Part shown: piece by piece, positions 49,259-58,440 of the stretch
Layout of the letters: every line of letters starts with the position of its first letter
Numbering within the stretch: position 1 is the first letter of the stretch
Origin: F23-D06 sp045130275
GTDB lineage: Bacteria > Bacteroidota > Bacteroidia > Bacteroidales > WCHB1-69
NCBI GenBank assembly: GCA_045130275.1
Contig: JBGUPL010000029.1
Span: 1-64,000 of the forward strand
Length of the DNA stretch: 64,000 nucleotides
Direction: 5' to 3'
The notes under the pieces: model-generated
What the model was told of the DNA's origin: nothing
Database searches by the model: none
What the model saw: only the letters and a program-made list of their open reading frames with translations
Translations under genes and position numbers: made by a program

Positions 49259-49843
49259 ATGATGGATTATTACGACGATCTGCTGCACATTGAACCCACC
49301 GCGTTGGCTCCGGAGGCGGGACGACTGTTGATATCCACCCCTTATTTCAATGATCCGTTCTTCAACCATTCCGTGGTGTTGCTGACCGATTATGAGGAGG
49401 AGCATACTGCGGGGCTGATCATCAACCGGCCGTTGCCGCACACGGTGTATGATGTGGTAAACGAAATCCGTGTGGACGATCCGATCTTTTTCGGCGGCCC
49501 GGTGTTGGCGGAAGCTGTTTTCCTGCTCCACAGCTTTGATGCATGCCCTGAGGCCACCCGTCTTCTGCCCGGTGTGTATGTGGGCTACAATCCTGTGCTT
49601 ATCGCGGTGATTGAGCAGCATGCCATCGCCAACCTCAAGTCCAAATTCCTGCTGGGTTATGCCGGCTGGTCGCCTGGACAGCTCGAAGATGAAATCCAGC
49701 GCAAAATGTGGGTCGTCGCCCCTGCCACGAAATCACTCGTCTTCGACACGCCTCCTCAGGATATTTGGACCCGAGCGGTAACCCGACTGGGCAAATCTTA
49801 CGACCATTGGCTGAAAATACCCAAAAATATTGGATATAACTGA
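49259..49843 (+). CDS. YqgE/AlgH family protein
   Basis: 194 residues; start is the first of two ATGs (49259 or 49262). Family phrases: GRLLISTPYFNDPFFNHSVV, GLIINRPLPHTV, FFGGPVLAEAVFLLHS, FLLGYAGWSPGQLEDEI. Conserved across Bacteroidetes and Proteobacteria; the biochemical role is unknown. A -7 box TATCTTTG (49238-49245) gives a short leader. It is 51 bp ahead of xseA and may be co-transcribed with it. Confidence 0.9.
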   Translation: MMDYYDDLLHIEPTALAPEAGRLLISTPYFNDPFFNHSVVLLTDYEEEHTAGLIINRPLPHTVYDVVNEIRVDDPIFFGGPVLAEAVFLLHSFDACPEATRLLPGVYVGYNPVLIAVIEQHAIANLKSKFLLGYAGWSPGQLEDEIQRKMWVVAPATKSLVFDTPPQDIWTRAVTRLGKSYDHWLKIPKNIGYN

Positions 49844-49894
49844 GCAGTGAACCGTAAGAATGCGTGTCGGATTCTCAATCATTAACCCAAAACA

Positions 49895-51280
49895 ATGAGT
49901 CGCGAAACTTTTAACAACCATACAGTCTATTCGTTGTCGGATGTGGCCCTGAGTCTCCATAAGGTGATCGAGCGGACGTACACTCGACCGTACTATATCA
50001 AGGCGGAGATTCTAAAGCTGAATTACTATCCGTACAGCGGGCATTGTTATCCGGAACTTGTGGAACGCGACGGGAATGTGATCAAGACGGAGATGCGTGC
50101 GGTGATCTGGTCCACCCACTTCCAGGATATCAACCGTCGTTTCGTGCAGATCACCGGTGAGCCGCTGAAGGAGAACATCCGCATTTTGTGTCTGGCCACC
50201 GTGCAGTTCAGTCCGAAACATGGTTTGGCGCTGCATATCGAGGACATAGAGCCGGCCTACACTCTCGGCGAGATGGTCCGCAACCGCCAGGAAGTCATCG
50301 CACGCCTCAAAGACGAGCAGATCTTCGAACTCAACCGGAATCTGAAGATGCCTATGTTGCCCAAGCGTGTGGCGGTCATCTCCGTGGAGACGAGCAAAGG
50401 GTATAGCGATTTCATGCAGACATTGCACCAAAATGAGTATGGATATTGCTTCCATACAGATCTTTTCCCGTCCATTCTCCAGGGTGACAAAGCCATAACG
50501 GGTATTATGGGGCAACTCGATAGAATCGAGGCGCGCCAGCGTGAGTTCGATGTGGTGGTTCTTGTGCGCGGCGGCGGCGGTGATGTGGGCATGAGCTGCT
50601 ACGACGATTACAACCTTACCCGTCGGGTGGCCACGTTCCCCTTGCCAGTCCTCACCGGTATCGGTCACTCCACCAACCTCACCGTCACAGACATGGTGGC
50701 GCATGCCAATTTCATCACGCCTACGGATGTCGCCTTCTCATTGCTGGAACATTTCCGCCGTTTCGATGACCTTCTTGGCGAAACGGTGTCGAGGATGGTG
50801 CAGCAGGTGCGTGCGCTGGTTGCGGAGCACCGGCAGGCGCTGGCGCTTACGGAAACCGCGTTCCGCTACAATTTGCCGAATGTGTTGGCTGAGCAACGTA
50901 AAATGTTGGGCGAGATCGCCAAAGAGCTGGTGTTCAACTCGAAATCGGTGACGATGAACCAAACTTTCCATTTGAAGGCCCTTGCCCAGAAGATGGAACG
51001 GGATATGCAGTTGCATCTACATCAGGAGTTGTTGCAATTGCAAGGGATTAAAGAGGCGCTTCCCCGTTTGGGGAAAGCCGTATTGCAGAAATACCGAAGG
51101 GAATGCGACAGTGTGGATGAACAGTTGCGCCTCCTCAGCCCTGAAAACGTCCTGAAGCGCGGATACAGCATCACGTTGCGTGACGGCCATGTGATCACCC
51201 AAGCCGGCGACCTGCGCCCCGGGGACCACATTGTCACACGATTTTTCGAAGGGGAGACTGAATCGGTGGTCAACGGATGA
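49895..51280 (+). CDS. xseA: Exodeoxyribonuclease VII large subunit
   Basis: 461 residues. N-terminal OB fold (YYIKAEILKLNYYPYSGHCY), central catalytic domain (PKRVAVISVETSKGYSDFMQ, VVLVRGGGGDVGM, LTGIGHSTNLTVTD), a long coiled coil from ~300 to 400, and a C-terminal segment SPENVLKRGYSIT. Degrades single-stranded DNA together with XseB, which is not seen next to it here. The family DTGKG-type region (STNLTV) differs slightly from the Proteobacterial form, as usual for Bacteroidetes. Confidence 0.93.
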   Translation: MSRETFNNHTVYSLSDVALSLHKVIERTYTRPYYIKAEILKLNYYPYSGHCYPELVERDGNVIKTEMRAVIWSTHFQDINRRFVQITGEPLKENIRILCLATVQFSPKHGLALHIEDIEPAYTLGEMVRNRQEVIARLKDEQIFELNRNLKMPMLPKRVAVISVETSKGYSDFMQTLHQNEYGYCFHTDLFPSILQGDKAITGIMGQLDRIEARQREFDVVVLVRGGGGDVGMSCYDDYNLTRRVATFPLPVLTGIGHSTNLTVTDMVAHANFITPTDVAFSLLEHFRRFDDLLGETVSRMVQQVRALVAEHRQALALTETAFRYNLPNVLAEQRKMLGEIAKELVFNSKSVTMNQTFHLKALAQKMERDMQLHLHQELLQLQGIKEALPRLGKAVLQKYRRECDSVDEQLRLLSPENVLKRGYSITLRDGHVITQAGDLRPGDHIVTRFFEGETESVVNG

Positions 51281-51314
51281 AGAGGGAAGAGCACTGTTTA
51301 CGTTAAAAAAAATG

Positions 51315-51322
51315 TAACTTTG
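51315..51322 (+). promoter_or_regulatory. -7 box of tpiA
   Basis: TAACTTTG followed by CCCG, 64 bp before the tpiA ATG. Confidence 0.5.
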
Positions 51323-51386
51323 CCCGTTTGAAAAAGGTATATTGAAATAATTCTAACGAAAAGTAAATCAGATAAATATAAACATT

Positions 51387-52172
51387 ATGATGAAACCAAA
51401 GATTGTTATCGGAAACTGGAAAATGAACAAGGACTTCGAAGAAGCTGAAGACCTTATCACCAAAATAGAGGAAGAACTGGCTGATTATCAGCTCCAGACG
51501 GAGGTTGTGCTTTGTCCGCCTGCCATCTACGCCGAATTGGTCACCGACCATGCCAGCCTGGAGGACAGCCATTTCTACGCTGGTTTGCAGAATGTGAGCG
51601 AATATGAGAATGGTGCATATACTGGAGAAGTCTCCGCGGAGATGCTTGCTTCCATGGAGGTCGATTTCTGCATCGTGGGACATTCGGAACGTCGCAAATA
51701 TTTTGGTGAAACGGATGAGATTGTACTCAAGAAGATGCTTCGACTCCTTGATAACCAGATCGTTCCGGTGATGTGCTGCGGTGAGACGCTGGAGGAACGC
51801 AAGGCTGGCAAACATTTTGAGGTGGTGCAGAAGCAGATTGAGGCCACCATTTGCACGCTCACGCCCGAGCAGTTGGAGCGCACGATGATCGCCTATGAGC
51901 CTATTTGGGCCATCGGCACGGGCGAGACAGCCACCCCGGAGCAGGCTCAGGAAATGCTCGCTTTCATCCGTTCCCTCATCGAAAAGAAATTCGGCACCGA
52001 ACTCGCCGTTTTCACCTATATCCTTTACGGCGGCAGCTGCAATGCCAAAAACGCCCTCGAACTCTTCTCTCAACCTGATGTTGACGGCGGACTCATTGGC
52101 GGCGCCTCCCTCAAACCCGACGATTTCATCAAGATCATTGAGGCTGCCGAAACGGTGATTAAAGATAATTAG
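51387..52172 (+). CDS. tpiA: Triosephosphate isomerase
   Basis: 261 residues (start at the first of two tandem ATGs). All active-site blocks present: GNWKMNK (Lys), GHSERRKYFGE (His), AYEPIWAIGTGE (Glu) and YGGSCN (phosphate loop). Interconverts dihydroxyacetone phosphate and glyceraldehyde 3-phosphate in glycolysis. Cytosolic. It stands alone with its own promoter. Confidence 0.97.
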   Translation: MMKPKIVIGNWKMNKDFEEAEDLITKIEEELADYQLQTEVVLCPPAIYAELVTDHASLEDSHFYAGLQNVSEYENGAYTGEVSAEMLASMEVDFCIVGHSERRKYFGETDEIVLKKMLRLLDNQIVPVMCCGETLEERKAGKHFEVVQKQIEATICTLTPEQLERTMIAYEPIWAIGTGETATPEQAQEMLAFIRSLIEKKFGTELAVFTYILYGGSCNAKNALELFSQPDVDGGLIGGASLKPDDFIKIIEAAETVIKDN

Positions 52173-52186
52173 GAAATATGTGTCGC

Positions 52187-52213
52187 TAGGGGCGAATAAT
52201 TATTCGCCCCTAC
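52187..52213. repeat. GGGGCGAATAATT palindrome between tpiA and the OmpA gene
   Basis: TAGGGGCGAATAA followed by its exact reverse complement, the perfect member of the family also inside the RND gene at 29094. Here it lies in the intergenic space, so it serves as the reference form. Confidence 0.88.
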
Positions 52214-52239
52214 ACCCAATTGTAAATCTCCAACCGTCA

Positions 52240-54261
52240 ATGTCTAGATTATCGCTCATATTGTTCGTGTTATGCATGGCATTCTCCTACGCGGGTTTCG
52301 CGCAGGATGATGACCCGTGCGAGCAGACGATGGACAAGAACAGTGAGAAACTATACAAAAAGGCTAGGGATTACCACAAATCAGGAAAGAAAGAAGAAGC
52401 CTACGAACTTTATGAGGAAATCCTGGCAGACCATCCCGAATATCTGGATGTGAACTACTATTATGCGCTGGGCTACTATTTGCCTCTCGAGAGTAACCAG
52501 TTCATCTCCAAGAGGAGTGACAAGTCGGACGTGACCAAGGCGATGGCCGCCTTCAACAGGATATATGATGTTTGCCCGTTCTACAAGCCGCAGCATAACC
52601 TCTATGCTGCCAAACTTGCCTATTTCAACGAAAATTTTTCAGATGCGGTGAAATTTGCAGGTGTCGTTGTGGATAACCCAGACCTTTTTTCGAAGCTGAA
52701 CGATCCGGACAAGGTCATCAACGAGGCAAAAATGATTCTCCGGAAGGCACGCTTCTTCGACAACATCCTCAACCATCCTGTACCGTTCGATCCGCATCCG
52801 GTGCCGAACATCTCGACCTCTTCGGACGAGTATCTCGGCACGCTTTCGCCTGACGGACAGTATTTTTATTTCACCCGTCGCATGTATGTGGCGGATAACT
52901 CCCCGTTCGGGCAAGGCGGCAAGGTGCAACGGGAGTTTTTCAGCTGCAGTGAGAAAAAAGGCGGGAATTTCGGAAAGGGTGATGCTCTGCCTGAACCGTT
53001 CAACAAAGCGGAAGGGGAGGGAAGCCCTACCATCAACCTCACCAACGACCTGCTGATTTTCGTGCAGCGGCACAATGTGAAGCTACAGAATGCATCCTAT
53101 CCCAACTACGACCTCTATTTTTCCGAATACGACGGGTATGGTTGGACGGAGCCGAAACCGCTGCCGGGCAAGATCAACCGCAACGACTCTTGGGAATCGC
53201 AGCCTTCGCTCAGCTCCGACGGCAAAGTGCTTTTCTTCGCCAGCGACCGTCCGGGCGGCTACGGTGGCTCCGACATCTGGTATGCCACCCGCAGGAGCGA
53301 CGGCTCTTGGAACGATCCCGTCAACATGGGACCGACCATCAACACCGATCGAAACGAACGCTCCCCGTTCCTGCATACCGACAGCAAGACGCTCTATTTC
53401 TCCTCCAACGGTCACGACGGGCTTGGCGGCCAGGACATCTTCTATTCGAAGATGGACAGCAAACGGCTGTGGTCAACGCCGGTCAATATCGGGTCTCCTA
53501 TCAATACTGAGAACGACGAGGTTGATTTCTTCGTCAGCTTGGACGGTAAGACAGGCTTCTTCTCCTCCAACAACTATGGCGAAAAGGACTGGAACATCTA
53601 CCAGTTCGAGCTGTACGAGGAGGCGCGTCCGCACACGATGGTCATCGTGAAGGGCAAAGTGACCGTGGACGAAGGCGATTTGGAGAACGCGGTGGTCGAG
53701 ATTCGCGACACCAACGCAAACGTGATTTCCACTGGCATTGTGAGTGCGGCGCAGGGCAAGTATGCTGTGGCCGCAGAAGTACACCATGACAATCCGCAAC
53801 CGCTTATCGTGAATGTGAAGAAAGAGGGGTATTCTTTTGACACACAGATTATTAAACCTGAGGAAATTAAAGAAGAGATTGTTGAGAAGGATGCGGAGGT
53901 GAAAGCTGTGGAGACGGGCAAGGTGTGCGACCTTCGTGACATCTACTATGAAACCAACGATTTCAGTCTGACGCAGGAATCGAAAATGCTGTTGGCGCTT
54001 TTTGTCGAGTTCTTGAAAGAGAATCCGACGGTGAAGGTGGAAATCCAGGGTCACACTGACAATGTCGGCAGTGACGAAGACAACCTGCGCCTGTCCGAAA
54101 ACCGCGCCAAATCGGTGTATGACTATGTGATCCAGCAAGGTGTCGGTGCCAACCGACTGAGATACAAAGGGTACGGCGAGTCAAAACCTATTGCCACCAA
54201 CAATACGGAGGAAGGACGTGCCAAAAACCGCAGAACCGTTTTCTTGATTTATGAGAAGTAA
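52240..54261 (+). CDS. OmpA-family protein with TPR and PD40 repeats
   Basis: 673 residues from the ATG at 52240 (signal peptide ending AGFAQ). TPR-like helices (residues ~35-75, ARDYHKSGKKEEAYELYEEI), WD40-like PD40 beta-propeller phrases (SSDGKVLFFASDRPGGYGGS, SLDGKTGFFSSNNYGEKDWN), a carboxypeptidase-regulatory-like strand region, and a C-terminal OmpA peptidoglycan-binding domain (IQGHTDNVGSDEDNLRLSEN, RAKNRRTVFLI). Related proteins include the type IX secretion component PorE, so it may anchor the secretion apparatus to the wall; this is inference. It overlaps murC by 11 bp. Confidence 0.85.
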   Translation: MSRLSLILFVLCMAFSYAGFAQDDDPCEQTMDKNSEKLYKKARDYHKSGKKEEAYELYEEILADHPEYLDVNYYYALGYYLPLESNQFISKRSDKSDVTKAMAAFNRIYDVCPFYKPQHNLYAAKLAYFNENFSDAVKFAGVVVDNPDLFSKLNDPDKVINEAKMILRKARFFDNILNHPVPFDPHPVPNISTSSDEYLGTLSPDGQYFYFTRRMYVADNSPFGQGGKVQREFFSCSEKKGGNFGKGDALPEPFNKAEGEGSPTINLTNDLLIFVQRHNVKLQNASYPNYDLYFSEYDGYGWTEPKPLPGKINRNDSWESQPSLSSDGKVLFFASDRPGGYGGSDIWYATRRSDGSWNDPVNMGPTINTDRNERSPFLHTDSKTLYFSSNGHDGLGGQDIFYSKMDSKRLWSTPVNIGSPINTENDEVDFFVSLDGKTGFFSSNNYGEKDWNIYQFELYEEARPHTMVIVKGKVTVDEGDLENAVVEIRDTNANVISTGIVSAAQGKYAVAAEVHHDNPQPLIVNVKKEGYSFDTQIIKPEEIKEEIVEKDAEVKAVETGKVCDLRDIYYETNDFSLTQESKMLLALFVEFLKENPTVKVEIQGHTDNVGSDEDNLRLSENRAKSVYDYVIQQGVGANRLRYKGYGESKPIATNNTEEGRAKNRRTVFLIYEK

Positions 54262-55579
54262 ACACATCTATTTTTTGGGGATCGGGGGCATCGGGATGAG
54301 TGCGCTGGCGCAATATTACCTCCAGCGCGGCGATGCCGTTTACGGCTACGACCTGACCCCATCGCCAGTGACGGAAATGTTGCTGCGCAAAGGTGCGGAC
54401 ATCCACTTCGATGGAGATATTGCGAAAATCCCCTCTGAAGTGGATTTTGTGGTTTATACCCCCGCTGTTCCCAAAGATTTTGTTGAATATCAGTATTTTG
54501 TAGATAAAGGAGTTCCAATGTACAAACGTTCGCAAGTGTTGGGACATGTCACGGATGAGCTGAAGACACTGGCGGTGGCCGGCACGCACGGCAAGACCAC
54601 CACCACTTCGATGATTGCGCATCTGCTCTATCCCGAGCAGCCGATCGTCGCTTTCATCGGGGGCATCTCCAAAAATCTGAACGACAATTACATCTGCTCA
54701 GCGAATCCGGACACAGCTGTGGTAGAGGCTGACGAGTTCGATCGTTCCTTCCTGACCTTGCATCCGGAAGTCTCCGTCATCACCTCCATGGATGCCGATC
54801 ATCTGGACATTTACCGCGATGTGGAAGACTTGCGTGACGCGTTCGGGCAGTTTGCATCGCAGACCCGCTGTGCTGTCATCGTGGAAGAAGCCGTTGCGCA
54901 GTATGTCAAACATCCCGGGAAACGGATCTATGGTATTGATTCACGCAGCGATTATTATGCGTATAATATTGATTACCAGCAAGAATTTTCCTGTTTTTGT
55001 TTGCATACGCCCGTTGGAGAAATCCAAAGCCTGACGTTACCGGCACATGGACTTTATAACATATTGAATGCCACAGCTGCCATCGCGGCTGTGCTGGAGG
55101 CTTTTCCGAATATGAACGAGGATGTCATTCGACAGAAAATCAGTTCGTTCGCAGGCGTGAAGCGCCGGTTCGACTATATTGTGAGGCGGCCTGATTTCGT
55201 CTATATTGACGACTATGCGCATCATCCGAACGAGATGCGGTCGTTCATCACGGCGGTGCGGAAGATATATCCCGACAAGTGCATCTGTGGGGTTTTCCAG
55301 CCTCATCTTTACACCCGCACCCGCGATTTCGCTGACGGGTTCGCTGAGGTGCTCGGACTGCTCGACAGGGTTGTCCTGCTGCCCATTTACCCGGCACGGG
55401 AGAAACCCATTGAGGGGGTCACCTCCGAGTTCCTGCTTGGAAAAGTCGATGTGCAAGACAAACGGGTCCTGCAGAAGTCTGAATTGCTCACCTATCTCCA
55501 ACAACATCGTCCCGATGTGTTGCTCACCATCGGTGCCGGCGACATCGACCGGCTGGTCCCTGAATTAGGAACGCTTTAG
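54251..55579 (+). CDS. murC: UDP-N-acetylmuramate--L-alanine ligase
   Basis: 442 residues. Rossmann start FLGIGGIGMSALAQYYL, ATP loop GTHGKTTTT at 111-119, VEADEFDRSF, then DADHLDIYRD and the C-terminal DDYAHHPNEM characteristic of MurC. Adds L-Ala to UDP-MurNAc in the cytoplasm, the first peptide step of peptidoglycan synthesis. It is not in a dcw cluster here: its start overlaps the end of the OmpA-type gene and pspC follows. A second ligase of the Mpl type is an alternative reading, but the motif set fits MurC better. Confidence 0.88.
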   Translation: MRSKHIYFLGIGGIGMSALAQYYLQRGDAVYGYDLTPSPVTEMLLRKGADIHFDGDIAKIPSEVDFVVYTPAVPKDFVEYQYFVDKGVPMYKRSQVLGHVTDELKTLAVAGTHGKTTTTSMIAHLLYPEQPIVAFIGGISKNLNDNYICSANPDTAVVEADEFDRSFLTLHPEVSVITSMDADHLDIYRDVEDLRDAFGQFASQTRCAVIVEEAVAQYVKHPGKRIYGIDSRSDYYAYNIDYQQEFSCFCLHTPVGEIQSLTLPAHGLYNILNATAAIAAVLEAFPNMNEDVIRQKISSFAGVKRRFDYIVRRPDFVYIDDYAHHPNEMRSFITAVRKIYPDKCICGVFQPHLYTRTRDFADGFAEVLGLLDRVVLLPIYPAREKPIEGVTSEFLLGKVDVQDKRVLQKSELLTYLQQHRPDVLLTIGAGDIDRLVPELGTL

Positions 55580-55655
55580 TCATGCTTTTTTTACACACAG
55601 AAATATAACCCTCTAACCCATTAACCTTCTAACCTTTTAACCTTATTACCAAAAA

Positions 55656-55856
55656 ATGGCACACAAAAAATTGTATAGAACCCGAGATGATGCCAAAATC
55701 GCCGGAGTCTGTGGCGGTCTGGCAGAGTATCTTGACGTTGATCCCACCGTGGTGCGGATTGTTTTCCTGTTGCTTTTGCTGACTGGTTCGCTGGGCTTTT
55801 GGATATACCTGGTCATCTGGATTGTCGCCCCATGGGATTATTTAAGAGAACAATGA
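55656..55856 (+). CDS. PspC-domain membrane protein
   Basis: 66 residues. KKLYRTRDDAKIAGVCGGLAEY followed in pieces by DVDPTVVRIVF and one transmembrane segment (LLLLTGSLGFWIYLVIWI): the whole chain is the PspC domain. Such small proteins are linked to envelope stress responses. Its stop overlaps the start of the next gene by ATGA (55853-55856), so translation is coupled to a TonB receptor. An AACCTTCTAACC-type repeat fills the gap upstream. Confidence 0.9.
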   Translation: MAHKKLYRTRDDAKIAGVCGGLAEYLDVDPTVVRIVFLLLLLTGSLGFWIYLVIWIVAPWDYLREQ

Positions 55857-58144
55857 GAAGAATATTGCTTTTTTGCCTGCTGCTGATGACGGCAGGGTGG
55901 GGCGTTGCCCAATCGTTGACTGGGAAAGTGTTGCAGGTCAATGAAAACGGAGACACGACGGCCGTGGTCTATGCTTCGGTGCAGTGGTTGCGGACATCCA
56001 TCGGCGCACATACAGATGCTGATGGCAAATTCACCATCCCTCGCACCAAAACGGACTCGCTGGTCATCTCGTTTCCTACCTTCCTGCCGGATACGATGGT
56101 GATTCCGCGCGGACAGAACTACATTACCGTGTTTCTGAATACGGCACATAACCTCAATGAGGTGAGCATTGTCGCCCGCGATGGTTCCTATATTTCCGTG
56201 CAACCCATTTACACCCAAATAATTGGAACGGAAGGACTGCGCCGTGCCGCCTGCTGCAACTTGGCTGAAAGCTTTGAGAGCAGCGTGGCCATCGACTCGG
56301 AATTTCCCGACGCGGTGAGCGGTGCGAGACAGATTTCCATGCTCGGGCTCGCCGGCACTTACAGCCAAATTCTGTTGGAAAATGTGCCCTATATCCGCCT
56401 TTTGTCGCACCAGTTCGGACTCGGCTTCATCCCCGGCTCTTGGATGGAGTCCATCAGCCTCTCGAAAGGAACCTCTTCGGTGGTGAACGGTTTCGAGGCC
56501 ATCACGGGACAGATCAACATCGACTATAAAAAACCGGAAAGCAATCTGGAGAAATTCTTCATGAATTTCTACGCTAATTCTATGGGAAAAGGCGAGCTGG
56601 CCATGAACACCCGCATTCCCGTAGGCAAGAAAGAGAAAGTGAGCACTAACTTCCTTGTATTTCTGGCTGATCAGTTCTTGAAGATGGATATGAACAAGGA
56701 CGGCTTCATGGACGCACCGCGCAGCCGCCAGGTCAACGTGATGAACCGCTGGGACTACAAGGCACCCGTAGTAGAAGGTCGCACGATGGTGGATTTCGTG
56801 TGGGACAACCGTTTCGGCGGGCAGATGGGCTTCACACCCAACAGCTTTGAATATCGCTATAGTGATCCGTACGGTTTCATCTCCGACAACAAACGTTTGG
56901 ATGTCATCACCAAGAATGGTTTCCTGTTGAAGGGCGAGCACGAGAGTATCGGCACCATCCTCTCCTTTACAGGACATTGGCTGGATTCACGTTACGGCAA
57001 TGGCGCTCTTTATAACGGGGATCAATATAGTATTTATGCTAATGTAATGTATTCCAACAAATTAGGCGCAAGTGAGCGACACAAATTGACGGCGGGTGCC
57101 AGTTTACAGTATGATTGTTTGAATGAACTCTACGACTCCGGTGGGGATTTGTATTATTATTTCAGACCGCATCACCACGATCTGATACCCGGTGTCTTTG
57201 CCGAATATGCATACGTTATAGACCCGAAGTTGGTGTTGATGGGCGGTATGCGTTTGGATTACAATATGGTACGTGACAAACAGAATTCTTCATTGTGGTC
57301 GAGTGTCAACCAGCTCTTTTGGACACCGCGAGTGCATGTCAAGTGGCAGGCCACCAAAGACTTGTCGTTACGCGCATCTGCTGGCAAGGGCTACCGCAAC
57401 GCCCATTTCTTCGCTGAGAACCAGTCGCTGATGATATCCTCCCGCACGCTCCATTTCGACGGGCAAGACAAACCCGAAGAGGCTTGGAACGCCGGCGCCA
57501 GTGCCGTTTGGCAGTTCAACATGCCGGGCGGAAAAGCCTCTCTGGCCGTCGATTACTTCTACACCTACTTCGTGCAGCAGATGATCGTGGATTTGGATCA
57601 GGACGTCCACGCGGTGCATTACTACGCCTTGAACGGCGAATACAACGGCTATCACAACCGCTCGCGCTCACATTCCGCGCAGATCGAATTGACCCTCAAA
57701 CCGTTACAGCGATTCGAAATCCTGCTGGCTTACCGCTACAACGACGTGCGCTATATGCGCAACGGGGTGATGCGCCAGAAGGATATGATGAGCCCCCACA
57801 AAGCGCTCGTCAACCTCAATTACAGCACACCGTACGATAAGTGGAAGTTCAACCTCAACTTCCAGATTTACGGACCGATGCCGCTGCCCAACACGCAGAG
57901 CAACCCCGAGCCGTACCGCCGTCCCGAAGTCTCGAAACCCTATTGCCTGTTTAATGCGCAGATCACCAAGAAGTTCCGCAAGTGGGAGATTTACGCAGGC
58001 GGCGAGAACCTCCTCAACGTCAAGCAGAAAGACCCGATTGTGCAGGCGGAGAACCCCTTCGGCGAATATTTCGACGCCACGATGGTCTATAAGCCGATTA
58101 CCGGCATCATGGGGTACGTTGGCGTGCGGGTTATTTTGAAATAG
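55853..58144 (+). CDS. TonB-dependent receptor with carboxypeptidase-like N-terminal domain
   Basis: 763 residues from the ATG at 55853 (signal peptide MRRILLFCLLLMTAGWGVAQ). Carboxypeptidase-regulatory-like domain (residues ~22-105), plug domain with RRAACCNLAESFESS and AISFL-type GLAGTYSQILLENVPYI, then a beta-barrel ending GVRVILK. The CCNLAESFE plug motif occurs in a Bacteroidetes receptor group often next to heavy-metal domain proteins, so a metal-complex ligand is possible. Coupled by ATGA overlap to pspC. Confidence 0.87.
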   Translation: MRRILLFCLLLMTAGWGVAQSLTGKVLQVNENGDTTAVVYASVQWLRTSIGAHTDADGKFTIPRTKTDSLVISFPTFLPDTMVIPRGQNYITVFLNTAHNLNEVSIVARDGSYISVQPIYTQIIGTEGLRRAACCNLAESFESSVAIDSEFPDAVSGARQISMLGLAGTYSQILLENVPYIRLLSHQFGLGFIPGSWMESISLSKGTSSVVNGFEAITGQINIDYKKPESNLEKFFMNFYANSMGKGELAMNTRIPVGKKEKVSTNFLVFLADQFLKMDMNKDGFMDAPRSRQVNVMNRWDYKAPVVEGRTMVDFVWDNRFGGQMGFTPNSFEYRYSDPYGFISDNKRLDVITKNGFLLKGEHESIGTILSFTGHWLDSRYGNGALYNGDQYSIYANVMYSNKLGASERHKLTAGASLQYDCLNELYDSGGDLYYYFRPHHHDLIPGVFAEYAYVIDPKLVLMGGMRLDYNMVRDKQNSSLWSSVNQLFWTPRVHVKWQATKDLSLRASAGKGYRNAHFFAENQSLMISSRTLHFDGQDKPEEAWNAGASAVWQFNMPGGKASLAVDYFYTYFVQQMIVDLDQDVHAVHYYALNGEYNGYHNRSRSHSAQIELTLKPLQRFEILLAYRYNDVRYMRNGVMRQKDMMSPHKALVNLNYSTPYDKWKFNLNFQIYGPMPLPNTQSNPEPYRRPEVSKPYCLFNAQITKKFRKWEIYAGGENLLNVKQKDPIVQAENPFGEYFDATMVYKPITGIMGYVGVRVILK

Positions 58145-58389
58145 TTAGCAGTTAGTAGTTAGCAGTAGGGCTGCCCGGTGTAGTAGGACTGCCGCACTGC
58201 GACAGATTTATAGATATGTGTTCATTTTTTTGACGGAGGTGTTCAATTTCTATACACTTCTTATAGTGTATTAGTCTTAAATCGATTGATTTATAATGTG
58301 TTATGAAATTGGCACGCTTTTGGTTTCTCTCGTCATTAGTAGAAAATGTAGTAAATCGACCTTGAAGGTTGTCTAACGTAATAAAAATG

Positions 58390-58397
58390 TATTTTTG
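58390..58397 (+). promoter_or_regulatory. -7 box of the outer-membrane beta-barrel gene
   Basis: TATTTTTG followed by CAAT, 43 bp before the ATG at 58441. The ~300 bp between 58145 and 58440 holds no gene; it starts with a TTAGCAGTTAGTAG-type repeat and is AT-rich. Confidence 0.6.
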
Positions 58398-58440
58398 CAA
58401 TTTATAATTAAATAATCAAACCAACTAAAATAGTGAGATT

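Noticed and set aside
58302..58320. Sigma-54 type promoter (TTGGCACG...TTGG)
   Set aside because: The -24 part matches but the -12 part is TGGT and not TTGC, and a normal -7 box lies closer to the gene.
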